DNA from: Methylophaga sp.
Lineage (GTDB): Bacteria; Pseudomonadota; Gammaproteobacteria; Nitrosococcales; Methylophagaceae
Direction of reading: 5' to 3'
Assembly: GCA_014762585.1 (NCBI GenBank)
Contig: JABURN010000172.1
Span: 1 to 17,236 of the forward strand
Length of the DNA: 17,236 nt
Position 1 is the stretch's first letter. The number at the start of each line of letters is the position of its first letter. Positions 7,632-13,680 of this stretch are shown here, piece by piece. The notes beneath the pieces are model-generated. The model was not told the DNA's origin and did not search any database. It worked only from the letters and a program-made list of their open reading frames with translations. A program made the position numbers and the translations under genes.

Positions 7632-8090
7632 ATGTCACAATTCGAAAACCTGAAATTAGACAAGCAACTGTGCTTCGCACTCTACAGCGCAACCAACAAT
7701 ATCACGCGTCTGTACCGTAGTCTGCTCGACGAATATGACCTGACCTATCCGCAATATCTGGTACTACTGGTGCTCTGGGAAAAAGATGGCATTGCGATCA
7801 AAGAGGTCATGAAAAAGCTGAACCTCGACTCTGGCACCCTCTCCCCTATCATCAAACGCCTGCAGAATGCCGGCATGGTTGAGAAAGTTCGTGCCGATAA
7901 AGACGAGCGTATTGTTCGTTTGCTGCTGACAGACAAGGCCAGAAAGCTTGAACCGAAGATTGCCAAAGTCCAGGAGCAAGTCGCCTGTCAGACCGCCCTG
8001 TCTTCCACAGAATTCTTTGAGTTACTTGAACAACTTAATACGCTGGCGGGTAATCTGTCTCAAAGAGGACAAAACAATAACGCAGCCTGA
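7632..8090 (+). CDS. ohrR: Organic-hydroperoxide-sensing MarR-family repressor OhrR (two-Cys type)
   Basis: 152 aa, a winged-helix MarR protein. LKLDKQLCFALYSA near the N-terminus is the OhrR signature. Cys14, Tyr28, Tyr39 and Cys119 are each offset by -8 from the sensing Cys22, Tyr36, Tyr47 and resolving Cys127 of Xanthomonas OhrR (numbers recalled from the literature), so a two-cysteine sensor forming an intersubunit disulphide is expected. LDSGTLSPIIKRL (65-77) is the recognition region, and DKDERIVRLLLT is the wing. Family role: release of DNA on oxidation by organic peroxides, derepressing ohr. No ohr peroxidase gene is in the window, so the target must be elsewhere or only itself. GAGGA lies 7 nt before the ATG. 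The stop codon lies inside the first copy of a tandem repeat. Confidence 0.88.
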   Translation: MSQFENLKLDKQLCFALYSATNNITRLYRSLLDEYDLTYPQYLVLLVLWEKDGIAIKEVMKKLNLDSGTLSPIIKRLQNAGMVEKVRADKDERIVRLLLTDKARKLEPKIAKVQEQVACQTALSSTEFFELLEQLNTLAGNLSQRGQNNNAA

Positions 8091-8130
8091 GTCAGGCTCT
8101 ATTACAAGCCTGAGTCAGGCTCTATTACAA
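8085..8130 (+). repeat. Perfect 23-bp tandem duplication containing a palindrome
   Basis: Bases 8085-8107 and 8108-8130 are identical. Each copy contains AGCCTGAGTCAGGCT, counting the preceding A: a 7-bp inverted repeat around a central G. The first copy holds the ohrR stop codon (8088-8090), so the duplication leaves the protein unchanged. The transcript could form two identical adjacent hairpins or one longer one. Confidence 0.95.
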
Positions 8131-8152
8131 AGGTTTACGCAATAAAGATCAT

Positions 8153-8185
8153 AAAAATCCCTGGCTCCTGACCAGGGATTTTTTT
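8153..8185. terminator. Bidirectional terminator between ohrR and the membrane protein gene
   Basis: AAAAATCCCTGG (8153-8164), loop CTCCTGA, CCAGGGATTTTT (8172-8183), then more T. The flanking A and T runs serve both convergent genes. Confidence 0.9.
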
Positions 8186-8186
8186 A

Positions 8187-8966
8187 TCAAATACGTAATG
8201 CGCCTATCAGTCTCAAAGCCAGCCAGACAAAGACTAATGGCAACAAGACCATAATCAGTACAAATTCAGCGAGCAGATACACTGCAGCTTCAACACCCTG
8301 CTCTGCACGGTTTTTCACTTGATTTAGCCGGCCCTGTATATCAATCCTGTCGCGCAGATTGCTGAACCAGCCCCCTGATTCCTGCTGATAGTGCTCATTC
8401 AACTCATCAACACTGCTCTGGGCAGATTGCAAAACCGAAACAGCTTGCTGACGTTCTGTCTGAAGCCACAGCTGGGTCTGATGCGAGACCAACGAAAGCA
8501 CCGGAACAGTCAATCTCAGAATGGTCAGAATCACCAGCATTTTCAACACTAATTGTCCAGATGCCCCAGCGGGTTTCAGAATGACGAGTAGCAGCGCGAG
8601 TACTGCCAATAAGGCAAGCAGAATCTGAATCCAGATATGATCCGACAACATCAGGATGATTTGCTGCACACCGATTGAGGCTGAGGCTATCAGTAATACA
8701 GAAGACACCTGTTCGATTAGATCATTAAGCGGATCGAGAATTTCCCCCGGCGTCAGGGTCAGGCCCACGCCCATCGGCTCAATGGACATCTCGGTGCCCT
8801 GAGCCACTGAAATAACCGCGTTAAGCCCACGTGCCAGCGCATAGACTGTCAGAGTCACTTTGAGCATTTGCGTCAGTTGATCGGCAAACGCCTGTTCCAG
8901 CGGCAGACAAGCGATAAGCAAACAAACGAGAGCAATACTGATAGCTGATTTCTGTCTCAAAGACAT
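8187..8966 (-). CDS. Membrane protein of unknown function
   Basis: 259 aa. Residues 8-28 form a signal peptide or signal anchor (ending QAFADQ). Further hydrophobic helices lie near 88-106, 112-130, 138-160 and 228-256. Between them, about 163-225 is a polar, Gln-rich, probably helical segment (ERQQAV, SAQSSVDELNEHYQQ, NQVKNRAEQ) that may form a coiled coil. The start has GGGAGG 4 nt upstream of the ATG at 8966. I do not recognise the family and see no catalytic motif. It is divergent from the second pqqA gene, with 142 nt between, which may be coincidental, and convergent with ohrR across a shared terminator. Confidence 0.75.
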   Translation of the reverse strand: MSLRQKSAISIALVCLLIACLPLEQAFADQLTQMLKVTLTVYALARGLNAVISVAQGTEMSIEPMGVGLTLTPGEILDPLNDLIEQVSSVLLIASASIGVQQIILMLSDHIWIQILLALLAVLALLLVILKPAGASGQLVLKMLVILTILRLTVPVLSLVSHQTQLWLQTERQQAVSVLQSAQSSVDELNEHYQQESGGWFSNLRDRIDIQGRLNQVKNRAEQGVEAAVYLLAEFVLIMVLLPLVFVWLALRLIGALRI

Positions 8967-9028
8967 GAAGCCTCCCGACCTTTAATGGTGCTAAGGAAAA
9001 TCCTGAGCAACAACGCGCTAATGGCTGA

Positions 9029-9056
9029 TTGTGCTTCCTGCGGCAATCTCTAAAAT
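9029..9056 (+). promoter_or_regulatory. Weak candidate promoter of pqqA copy 2
   Basis: TAAAAT (9051-9056, 5 of 6 to consensus) with TTGTGC (9029-9034) 16 nt upstream. This places the start near 9063, so that the inverted repeat at 9067-9085 would lie at the very 5' end of the mRNA. The -35 is poor. Confidence 0.3.
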
Positions 9057-9066
9057 AACAGACAAC

Positions 9067-9085
9067 TACTTGATGTTCTCAAGTA
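9067..9085 (+). repeat. Inverted repeat in the leader of pqqA copy 2
   Basis: TACTTGA (9067-9073) is perfectly complementary to TCAAGTA (9079-9085) around TGTTC. It ends 23 nt before the ATG, nearly the same place as the different repeat ahead of pqqA copy 1 (25 nt). Confidence 0.6.
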
Positions 9086-9108
9086 ATCATTAAATGAGGA
9101 GATTCACC

Positions 9109-9180
9109 ATGTGGACTAAACCAGAATATTCAGACATGCGTTTCGGCTTCGAAGTCACTATGTATATCTGCAACCGCTAA
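9109..9180 (+). CDS. pqqA: PQQ precursor peptide PqqA (copy 2, orphan)
   Basis: 23-aa peptide starting MWTKPEYSD and ending FEVTMYICNR, with the PQQ-forming Glu15 and Tyr19 in place. It matches copy 1 (4110-4181) at 20 of 23 positions. Differences are Glu6, Ser8 and Cys21; a Cys two residues after the crosslinked Tyr is unusual in what I recall of PqqA peptides. The Shine-Dalgarno (TGAGGAGA, 9095-9102) is strong, and a terminator follows 20 nt after the stop, so it is a self-contained unit of about 100-150 nt. No pqqBCDE is nearby. Many silent differences from copy 1 show that the two copies are not a recent duplication. It should feed the same PqqD/PqqE machinery encoded elsewhere. Confidence 0.9.
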   Translation: MWTKPEYSDMRFGFEVTMYICNR

Positions 9181-9200
9181 TACATAGCTTTAACGCAAGA

Positions 9201-9227
9201 AAAAGCCCCTTTCAGGGGCTTTTTTTA
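9201..9227. terminator. Bidirectional terminator between pqqA copy 2 and the diguanylate cyclase
   Basis: AAAAGCCCCT (9201-9210), loop TTC, AGGGGCTTTT (9214-9223), then more T. It serves the convergent minus-strand gene ending at 9239 as well. Confidence 0.9.
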
Positions 9228-9238
9228 TGTCTGACGTT

Positions 9239-10711
9239 TTATTCAGCGAGCTTGATACAGTTCCTGCCAGCACCTTTAGCGAGATAAAGCGCTTTGTCTG
9301 CTCGCTCGATCAGGCTGGTCATCGTCTCCCCCGCGGCTAACTCAGACAAGCCGGCACTGACGGTGACTGTGAGTCTGGTGTCATCAAAATGGAATGTCCA
9401 GGCCGAAATGGCGAGGCGAATCGCCTCGATTCTCTGCATAGCATGGGCCTCATCACAGTCACTGAACATCACCAGAAACTCTTCACCGCCCCAACGGCAG
9501 AGAACATCTTCCTTGCGTATATGCAGTTTGATGATCCGTGCCACCGCTTCAAGCACTTCATCCCCATGATGGTGTCCGTGATTGTCATTCACCTGCTTAA
9601 AGTGATCGATATCTATCAGCGCCAGGGAAAGTGGCTGTTGATGACGGCGGGATTTCGCCAGCGCCTGATCAAACAGGCTGTCAAACACCTGCCGGCTGGC
9701 AGCACCGGTCAACTTGTCTCGTGTCGCCATGGTTTCCAGTCTGCCCTGATATCCGCGTAGAGCGAGGTGGGCAATAAACAACACCACGATACTGATGGCG
9801 AGTGACACCAGAATGTTGATCCACAGTGCTGCTTCAACCTTTTCCGAGGCCGGGTCATTGACCTGTTCTACAATCAGAAACCAATCGAATTCCGGCACCA
9901 TACGACTGTTCAGATAAATCACGTTACCGTTTTTGGCTTCAAATGACACTGAAGCGCTAGGCGTGGTCAGAATACGGGTGAACAGTTTATCCAGGCCTTC
10001 CTTATTCTGAATGTGCAATTCATCGCTGTACTGACTGCTCTGCAGCATCACATCGCCCTGACGATTAACGAAGTAAATTTCACGGCCATAACGACGCTGA
10101 TAATTTTCAATCAGCTGAACCACACTCTCCATAGACAGGCCGACCCCGATCAGGCCGATGAACTCTCCCTGTTTGTTTTCCACCCGGTAATTAACAAAAA
10201 TACTCAGGCGGCTGCGATCAGCGGTGTCCTGATCAATATTGATCTCATAATCCTGGTTCATTTCGCGGGCACGGAAATACCACTGGTCAGCAGGCTCGGC
10301 TTCTGAAACCTTTTTGATGATGCCGTCAGGATGGTAGTAAAGCCGGCTTTTTTCAGAAACGAAAAAAGCGGTAATGGTCTCGTATTTGTCCTGGATTTGA
10401 GCAAGATAACGCTGCATTTGTTTTGGATCCTGCTCGCCCTTGGCTACCCAGTCGATGGCAAAGGTGTCATTTGCCATCAACGAGGAAATAAGCACGGGTT
10501 GCAGCAGATCACGCTGGATTTCAGAGTAGATGTTGTCACTGGTCAATGGCAGCATCTCCTGTTGCAAACGTTCTGCAATAGAATCACGCGCCACAAAATA
10601 GCCAATCAGGCTCGTTGCCAGAAAGCCCAGCAGGACAATCACACTGATGATGACGCTATAGAGACGTTTGCGGCTTTGCATAAGACTGAATCGCCTGAAA
10701 AAACCTGACAT
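9239..10711 (-). CDS. Membrane-bound diguanylate cyclase with periplasmic dCACHE-like sensor
   Basis: 490 aa from the ATG at 10711. A first membrane helix (about 17-40) is followed by a periplasmic sensor region of about 260 residues with Cache-type features (DQWYFRA, IFVNYRV, GEFIGLIGVGLSMESV), a second helix (about 296-318) and a cytoplasmic GGDEF domain. Active-site GGEEF is at 408-412, metal-binding ALIDIDHF before it, and an I-site RKED at 399-402. The usual DxLTGLxNR entry reads DKLTGAASR. It predicts ligand-controlled cyclic-di-GMP synthesis with product inhibition. Start choice is uncertain: a TTG at 10720, the ATG at 10711 and an ATG at 10681 are all in frame, and none has a good Shine-Dalgarno. 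It lies 125 nt after the small membrane protein on the same strand. The signal it senses is unknown. Confidence 0.9.
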   Translation of the reverse strand: MSGFFRRFSLMQSRKRLYSVIISVIVLLGFLATSLIGYFVARDSIAERLQQEMLPLTSDNIYSEIQRDLLQPVLISSLMANDTFAIDWVAKGEQDPKQMQRYLAQIQDKYETITAFFVSEKSRLYYHPDGIIKKVSEAEPADQWYFRAREMNQDYEINIDQDTADRSRLSIFVNYRVENKQGEFIGLIGVGLSMESVVQLIENYQRRYGREIYFVNRQGDVMLQSSQYSDELHIQNKEGLDKLFTRILTTPSASVSFEAKNGNVIYLNSRMVPEFDWFLIVEQVNDPASEKVEAALWINILVSLAISIVVLFIAHLALRGYQGRLETMATRDKLTGAASRQVFDSLFDQALAKSRRHQQPLSLALIDIDHFKQVNDNHGHHHGDEVLEAVARIIKLHIRKEDVLCRWGGEEFLVMFSDCDEAHAMQRIEAIRLAISAWTFHFDDTRLTVTVSAGLSELAAGETMTSLIERADKALYLAKGAGRNCIKLAE

Positions 10712-10777
10712 GATAGGCAAGCTGCGTGCTAAATACCAGTTCCAGCAAAACCTTTTTTACTATCGATCTTCGGTCGC

Positions 10778-10805
10778 TTACGATGGCCCTGCCCATCTCT
10801 CGTAA
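10778..10805 (-). repeat. Inverted repeat in the leader of the diguanylate cyclase
   Basis: TTACGA (10778-10783) and TCGTAA (10800-10805) flank an inner GATGG/CCATC pair (10782-10786 and 10794-10798), which overlaps the outer arm slightly and would leave a bulge. It lies in the predicted 5' leader of the minus-strand gene and could be an operator or a leader hairpin. Confidence 0.4.
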
Positions 10806-10814
10806 TGCAGCTCC

Positions 10815-10823
10815 ATCATAGCA
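10815..10823 (-). promoter_or_regulatory. Candidate extended -10 promoter for the diguanylate cyclase
   Basis: On the minus strand TGCTATGAT is an extended -10 (TG-N-TATGAT, 5 of 6 to TATAAT), without a good -35. The start would be near 10808, giving a leader of about 100 nt to the ATG at 10711. Confidence 0.35.
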
Positions 10824-10836
10824 AGCCTGACCTGAA

Positions 10837-11157
10837 TCAGCGCTCATCCTCATCAGGTAAATGGTAGTGCCTGTCTTCTGATTCATCACCACCAATCCGT
10901 TTGAAATAAAACACGCCAAAAGCAAAACTGGCCAGCAGGAGCAGATAGAAAATATCCAGATCATCGTCTTTAAACAGGCTCACAAGTGCCCAGGCCGGCG
11001 CAATATAGAAAACAATGCTGAATACGACAGCAATTGCTTTACCAAACTCTTTATAGGCACCACGATAAGCATAGCAACTGAACAGTCCGGTCAAAAAACC
11101 ACCGAACAGGGCCAGTATGAGATAAAGGATCATGCCGATCATGCTGACGTTTGACAT
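10837..11157 (-). CDS. Small integral membrane protein of unknown function
   Basis: 106 aa with three predicted membrane helices (about 5-28, 40-62 and 68-86) and a short acidic, His-containing tail (GGDESEDRHYHLPDEDER). The start has AAGGTG 5 nt upstream of the ATG at 11157. It begins 33 nt after the stop of the formyl-THF cyclo-ligase on the same strand without a terminator between, so the two are probably co-transcribed. I do not recognise the family and see no catalytic residues. The charged tail is likely on one face of the inner membrane. Confidence 0.75.
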   Translation of the reverse strand: MSNVSMIGMILYLILALFGGFLTGLFSCYAYRGAYKEFGKAIAVVFSIVFYIAPAWALVSLFKDDDLDIFYLLLLASFAFGVFYFKRIGGDESEDRHYHLPDEDER

Positions 11158-11190
11158 ACAAACACCTTAAATTTTATTGAACGCTACTGC

Positions 11191-11772
11191 TTAGAGGTCG
11201 GATGAGCTTTGAGGTTCAGCAATCTGAATGCCCGCTTCAGTAATAATACGGTGCATTGGTATATCCCATTCTTGCGGATGAATTGTTTCAAACCGCCCCA
11301 ATTCCATGCCAACACCGATTGTCTCGACGGGCTCCGCCATATCCGCCAGTGTCCTGTCGTAATAACCTCCACCATACCCCAAACGGTAATTGGCTTTATC
11401 AAAGCCCACCAGGGGCACCAGAAAACGGCTTGGTTTCAGCCACTCAGGTTCTTCAGGCACCGGGATATTCCAGATGCCAGTCACCATCGGCATACCCGGT
11501 TGCCAGCGTGCAAATTCCAGTTTGCGGGTTTCTTCATTAATAACAGGCACGGTTAAAACCCAACCGGCTTTGATTAATGCTGCCGCCAATGGCCGACAGT
11601 CGAGTTCTTTTTTGATAGGCCAGTACATACCCAGGATGCCAGGCTCACACTCAGATAGATACGCTGAAATATGATTCAGGCAGGCTTGTGCTATCTGATG
11701 ATGCTGCTCTGCAGATAACGCAGCCCTTGCAGCGAGCAGGCGCTGACGCTCATTTTGTCGCCAGGTTTTCAT
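11191..11772 (-). CDS. 5-formyltetrahydrofolate cyclo-ligase (MTHFS)
   Basis: 193 aa, the family's usual size. It converts 5-formyl-THF with ATP to 5,10-methenyl-THF, returning a dead-end folate to the one-carbon pool, in the cytoplasm. Visible signatures: Arg-rich start (WRQNERQRLLAAR), YWPIKKELD around 50-58, and the hallmark VPLVGFDKANYRLGYGGGYYDR-type block at 119-140, read in two parts as VPLVGFD and RLGYGGGYYDR. The ATG at 11772 (AGGA about 9 nt upstream) is preferred to one 14 codons earlier (11814), which has no ribosome binding site. In enterobacteria this gene (ygfA/fau) follows 6S RNA and zapA; neither is here, because flavohaemoglobin is divergent only about 100 nt away. The folate role fits a C1-using organism. 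Confidence 0.92.
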   Translation of the reverse strand: MKTWRQNERQRLLAARAALSAEQHHQIAQACLNHISAYLSECEPGILGMYWPIKKELDCRPLAAALIKAGWVLTVPVINEETRKLEFARWQPGMPMVTGIWNIPVPEEPEWLKPSRFLVPLVGFDKANYRLGYGGGYYDRTLADMAEPVETIGVGMELGRFETIHPQEWDIPMHRIITEAGIQIAEPQSSSDL

Positions 11773-11801
11773 CCTGTTCTTCCTTTCATCGAAATTTCCA
11801 C

Positions 11802-11830
11802 TTGACGCGCTCATAAGGCGTAAATAATAT
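11802..11830 (+). promoter_or_regulatory. Sigma70 promoter of the flavohaemoglobin gene
   Basis: TTGACG (11802-11807) and TAATAT (11825-11830) with exact 17-nt spacing. The start would be near 11837, immediately before the NsrR-like operator. Confidence 0.65.
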
Positions 11831-11839
11831 ACAACTTAA

Positions 11840-11862
11840 AATATGCATTTTAAATACCTGTT
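11840..11862. promoter_or_regulatory. NsrR operator upstream of hmp
   Basis: The core ATGCATTTTAAATACC (11843-11858) within a 23-bp site closely matches the known NsrR consensus (AAGATGCATTT, one base, AAATGCATCTT). Left half AATATGCATTT differs at one position; right half AAATACCTGTT differs at three. It covers about +3 to +26 relative to the predicted start, so bound NsrR would block transcription. The nsrR-like gene at the far end of hmp supports the assignment. Confidence 0.8.
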
Positions 11863-11877
11863 TAAGGGAGCCCATTA

Positions 11878-13089
11878 ATGAGCCCAGATACCATCGCCAC
11901 CATCAAAGCCACTGTACCTGTTCTGCAAGCCCATGGTGAACAGCTTACCCGGCTTTTTTATCAACGCATGTTCGAGAATAACCCCGAGGTTAAACCTTTT
12001 TTCAATCAGGCTCATCAGCAAGCTGGCAGCCAACAAAAAGCACTGGCCGGGGCTATCTGTGCGTATGCAGAAAATATTGATAATCCAACGGCTTTAGCTG
12101 CCGCAGTGGAATTGATTGCTCAGAAACATGCCTCCCTCGGTATCAAGCCCGAACACTATCCGATTGTCGGTCAGAATCTACTCGCGGCTATCAAGGAATT
12201 GCTTGGCGATGCCGCCACTGATGACATTATTAATGCCTGGGCTGAGGCCTATCAGGTACTGGCGGATATCTTTATTCAGCGAGAAGCCGAAATTTATCAG
12301 AGTCACGAGCAACAGCATGGCTGGCAGGGCTTTAAACCGTTTAAGGTAATTAAACGGGAAGATAACAGTCAGATCATCAGTTCCTTTTATCTGCAACCCG
12401 CTGACAACCAGCCTTTGAACCCGCATCTGGCAGGTCAATATATTACCGTCCGAGTCCCGGCGACTGAAGAGCATGAGCCGATGCGTAATTACAGCCTGTC
12501 TAATAAACCGGGTGATGATTATTACCGTATCAGCGTCAAACGGGAAACGGCCATTGAGAGTGAAGCACCTCACGGCCTGGTCTCAAACTTTCTGCATGAT
12601 CAGGTTGCAGCCGGTGACACTATCTGGGTGGGCCCTCCCTGTGGCGAATTCACCGTTCGCACCCCCACCGGTAAATCCATGGTAATGATTGCCGGCGGTG
12701 TCGGTATCACACCCTTACTGTCGATGCTGCATGCCAGCCTGGATAAAAACGATACAGCTCAAGTCACCCTGATTCAGGCGGCGGTTAATGGCGATGCGCT
12801 GGCCTTTTCAGAAGAAATTGCTGAACTTAAAGATAACAACAGTAATTTTGACTGGCATGTCCGCTACAGTGAACCGACTGATAATGACCGCTATCTGGGT
12901 CGTTTCCACAGTGAGGGTTTGATCGACGAAGATCTACTGGACTCGGTGGATAAATCAGCCGACTTCTATCTCTGCGGTCCGGCCGGCATGATGCAGCACT
13001 GCCATCGCTTATTAACCCAGGCAGGTATTCCGTCTGAGCAGATTCACCTGGAGGCATTTGGACCGGCGTTACAACTGGCGAGTGAGTAA
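11878..13089 (+). CDS. hmp: Flavohaemoglobin, nitric oxide dioxygenase
   Basis: 403 aa, standard Hmp length. It oxidises NO to nitrate with O2 and NAD(P)H in the cytoplasm. The globin domain (about 1-140) has proximal His84 (QKHASLGI), distal Tyr28 and Gln52, and Tyr94 and Glu137 of the proximal network. The FAD domain has RNYSLS (203-208), and the NAD domain has GGVGITP (273-279) and YLCGPAG (364-370). All parts are present, so it should be complete. AAGGGAG lies 7 nt before the ATG. A 17-nt-spaced promoter and NsrR box precede it, and nsrR is convergent downstream, so it is predicted to be induced by NO through loss of the NsrR iron-sulphur cluster. Confidence 0.96.
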   Translation: MSPDTIATIKATVPVLQAHGEQLTRLFYQRMFENNPEVKPFFNQAHQQAGSQQKALAGAICAYAENIDNPTALAAAVELIAQKHASLGIKPEHYPIVGQNLLAAIKELLGDAATDDIINAWAEAYQVLADIFIQREAEIYQSHEQQHGWQGFKPFKVIKREDNSQIISSFYLQPADNQPLNPHLAGQYITVRVPATEEHEPMRNYSLSNKPGDDYYRISVKRETAIESEAPHGLVSNFLHDQVAAGDTIWVGPPCGEFTVRTPTGKSMVMIAGGVGITPLLSMLHASLDKNDTAQVTLIQAAVNGDALAFSEEIAELKDNNSNFDWHVRYSEPTDNDRYLGRFHSEGLIDEDLLDSVDKSADFYLCGPAGMMQHCHRLLTQAGIPSEQIHLEAFGPALQLASE

Positions 13090-13097
13090 TTCGTCAG

Positions 13098-13117
13098 GTA
13101 GCTCAGGGATGAGCTAC
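13098..13117. terminator. Hairpin between convergent hmp and nsrR
   Basis: Perfect 8-bp stem GTAGCTCA (13098-13105) and TGAGCTAC (13110-13117) around GGGA. No T-run on either strand, so it is at best a weak intrinsic terminator, or a 3'-end stabiliser for both mRNAs. Confidence 0.5.
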
Positions 13118-13549
13118 TCAGGCGACATTCAGGCTTTGTTGTAATCTTGACTTGTTCTTGACCACATCCTGCAGGCTGTAGCCATCGAGTACTTCCAGAA
13201 AAGCTTTTTGTGCTTTGCGCAGTGCGCCATACAAAATGCAAACGTTATCTATGGGGCAGGCACACTGGTCACCAAAACACTCCAGTAGCTCAAGATTTTC
13301 TGTCTTGCGAATCAGCTTACCGATATTGATCTCCGCCGGCTGCAAGGCCAGTTTCAGACCACCGCCACGGCCGCGTTGGCTAAGAACAATCTTCTCCTGC
13401 ACCAGCTTTTGTGCGACTTTCGCTAAGTGATTGGTGGAAATCCCGTAGCGCTCGGCTGCGTCTTTGACCGTGGCAGGTTTATCGCCAGGATGGATTGCCA
13501 AATAAATCAGCAGACGCATCGCGTAATCCGAGTGTGTTGTGAGCTGCAT
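13118..13549 (-). CDS. nsrR: NO-sensing Rrf2-family repressor NsrR
   Basis: 143 aa. An N-terminal winged helix (about 1-65; THSDYAMRLLIYLA, YGISTNHLAKVAQKL, RGRGGGLKLA) is followed by the cluster-binding loop ECFGDQCACPIDNVC. Cys91, Cys96 (or Cys98) and Cys104 fit the three cysteines of NsrR (E. coli 91, 96, 102), and Asp8 matches the fourth ligand known from Streptomyces NsrR. The four cysteines leave some doubt over which is the spare. NO destroys the cluster and releases DNA. The position next to hmp and the NsrR box ahead of hmp distinguish it from IscR or RirA. AAGGAG lies about 7 nt before the ATG. A 40-bp palindrome sits upstream, probably for autoregulation. Confidence 0.9.
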   Translation of the reverse strand: MQLTTHSDYAMRLLIYLAIHPGDKPATVKDAAERYGISTNHLAKVAQKLVQEKIVLSQRGRGGGLKLALQPAEINIGKLIRKTENLELLECFGDQCACPIDNVCILYGALRKAQKAFLEVLDGYSLQDVVKNKSRLQQSLNVA

Positions 13550-13570
13550 TAACGTACTCCTTCAAACTGC

Positions 13571-13610
13571 GGTATAGTCTATCCCAATTAAAATGGGTAT
13601 AATGGATACC
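13571..13610. promoter_or_regulatory. Imperfect 40-bp palindrome upstream of nsrR
   Basis: Outer arms GGTAT (13571-13575) and ATACC (13606-13610) flank an inner near-palindrome CCCAATTAAAATGGG (13583-13597, one mismatched pair). TAT and TATA next to the inner arms extend the symmetry with a one-base shift. It lies 22 nt upstream of the nsrR start codon, so an autoregulatory operator for this or another Rrf2 protein is likely. It differs from the NsrR box at hmp. Confidence 0.55.
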
Positions 13611-13632
13611 GTTTTATATATTTTTGCTGTTT

Positions 13633-13646
13633 TTGATCTCAATCAA
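13633..13646. promoter_or_regulatory. Perfect FNR/ANR/DNR-type box
   Basis: TTGATCTCAATCAA matches the TTGAT-N4-ATCAA consensus exactly. It lies between nsrR (start 84 nt away on the minus strand) and the candidate RNA on the plus strand. A class II site at -41.5 would put a plus-strand start near 13681 or a minus-strand start near 13598. I see no convincing -10 at the plus position; TATACC (13596-13601, minus) is a possible -10 for nsrR. Confidence 0.7.
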
Positions 13647-13680
13647 ACCCTTAAGATCGCAAGCAATTTTCCAGCCATGC

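Noticed and set aside
9294..10708. Several long open frames on the plus strand opposite the membrane diguanylate cyclase
   Set aside because: They are antisense to a clear GGDEF protein, lack ribosome binding sites, and read as low-complexity translations.
10711..10836. Cyclic-di-GMP riboswitch in the diguanylate cyclase leader
   Set aside because: Neither the GEMM-I core (CGCACAGGGCAAACC-like) nor a GEMM-II pattern is visible, only simple inverted repeats.
11773..11877. 6S RNA next to the formyl-THF cyclo-ligase gene
   Set aside because: 6S RNA lies upstream of this gene in many gammaproteobacteria, but here only about 100 nt separate it from hmp, and that space holds a promoter and NsrR box. 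There is no room for a 180-nt RNA.
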